A stretch of 5,048 nt of DNA, from positions 1 through 5,048 of the forward strand of contig JAVVPO010000117.1 in NCBI GenBank assembly GCA_036655715.1. The letters run 5' to 3'. The notes beneath the pieces were generated by a model. That model saw only the letters and a list, made by a program, of their open reading frames with translations. It did not search any database and had not been told where the DNA came from. This DNA is from JAVVPO01 sp036655715. GTDB taxonomy: Bacteria; Bacillota; Clostridia; Lachnospirales; Cellulosilyticaceae. Below are positions 5,042-5,048 of the stretch, one piece after another. The position numbers were made by a program, and so were the translations under genes. Every line of letters starts with the position of its first letter. Position 1 is the stretch's first letter.

Positions 5042-5048
5042 CATGTAT

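Overview
The window looks like a chromosomal segment from a low-GC, spore-forming Clostridia-type Firmicute. A Lachnospirales-like organism is my best guess, but it cannot be fixed from this sequence. The reasons are the strongly AT-biased codons, the AGGAGG-type ribosome binding sites, a DUF1540 protein with a forespore-type promoter, and a tRNA cluster whose genes lack encoded CCA ends.

Layout, left to right. Positions 1-69 hold the first 23 codons of a leftward gene that runs off the window, driven by a strong sigma-A promoter at 122-150. Positions 151-289 are AT-rich with no convincing gene. A leftward block follows: a 51-residue cysteine-rich DUF1540 protein (329-484) ending in a hairpin, an MntP-type manganese exporter (575-1165), and a PAP2-superfamily membrane phosphatase (1169-2020). 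The last two are 3 nt apart and are almost certainly co-transcribed, with the phosphatase first. DUF1540 has its own sigma-G/F-like promoter, whose -10 lies inside a 13-bp inverted repeat that also covers its start codon.

At 2054-2083 two back-to-back sigma-A promoters use the same 30 bp on opposite strands. One serves the phosphatase operon and the other a rightward 512-residue protein (2117-3655), which combines cytoplasmic TPR repeats, one membrane helix and two Ig-like (Big2-type) extracellular domains. A bidirectional terminator (3681-3711) separates it from a convergent leftward operon of six tRNA genes, transcribed Pro-Gly-Arg-Gln-Lys-Leu (4218 to 3716).

The tRNA promoter overlaps the stop codon of a broken Cof-type HAD hydrolase gene (4269-4991). 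Its first roughly 30 codons, including the catalytic DxDGT motif, are missing and are replaced by a leftward terminator (5011-5041) belonging to a gene beyond the right edge.

No mobile element, CRISPR array or obviously new multi-gene system is visible. The most interesting signals are the shared divergent promoter, the DUF1540 promoter/hairpin arrangement, the TPR-membrane-Ig protein and the beheaded HAD gene.
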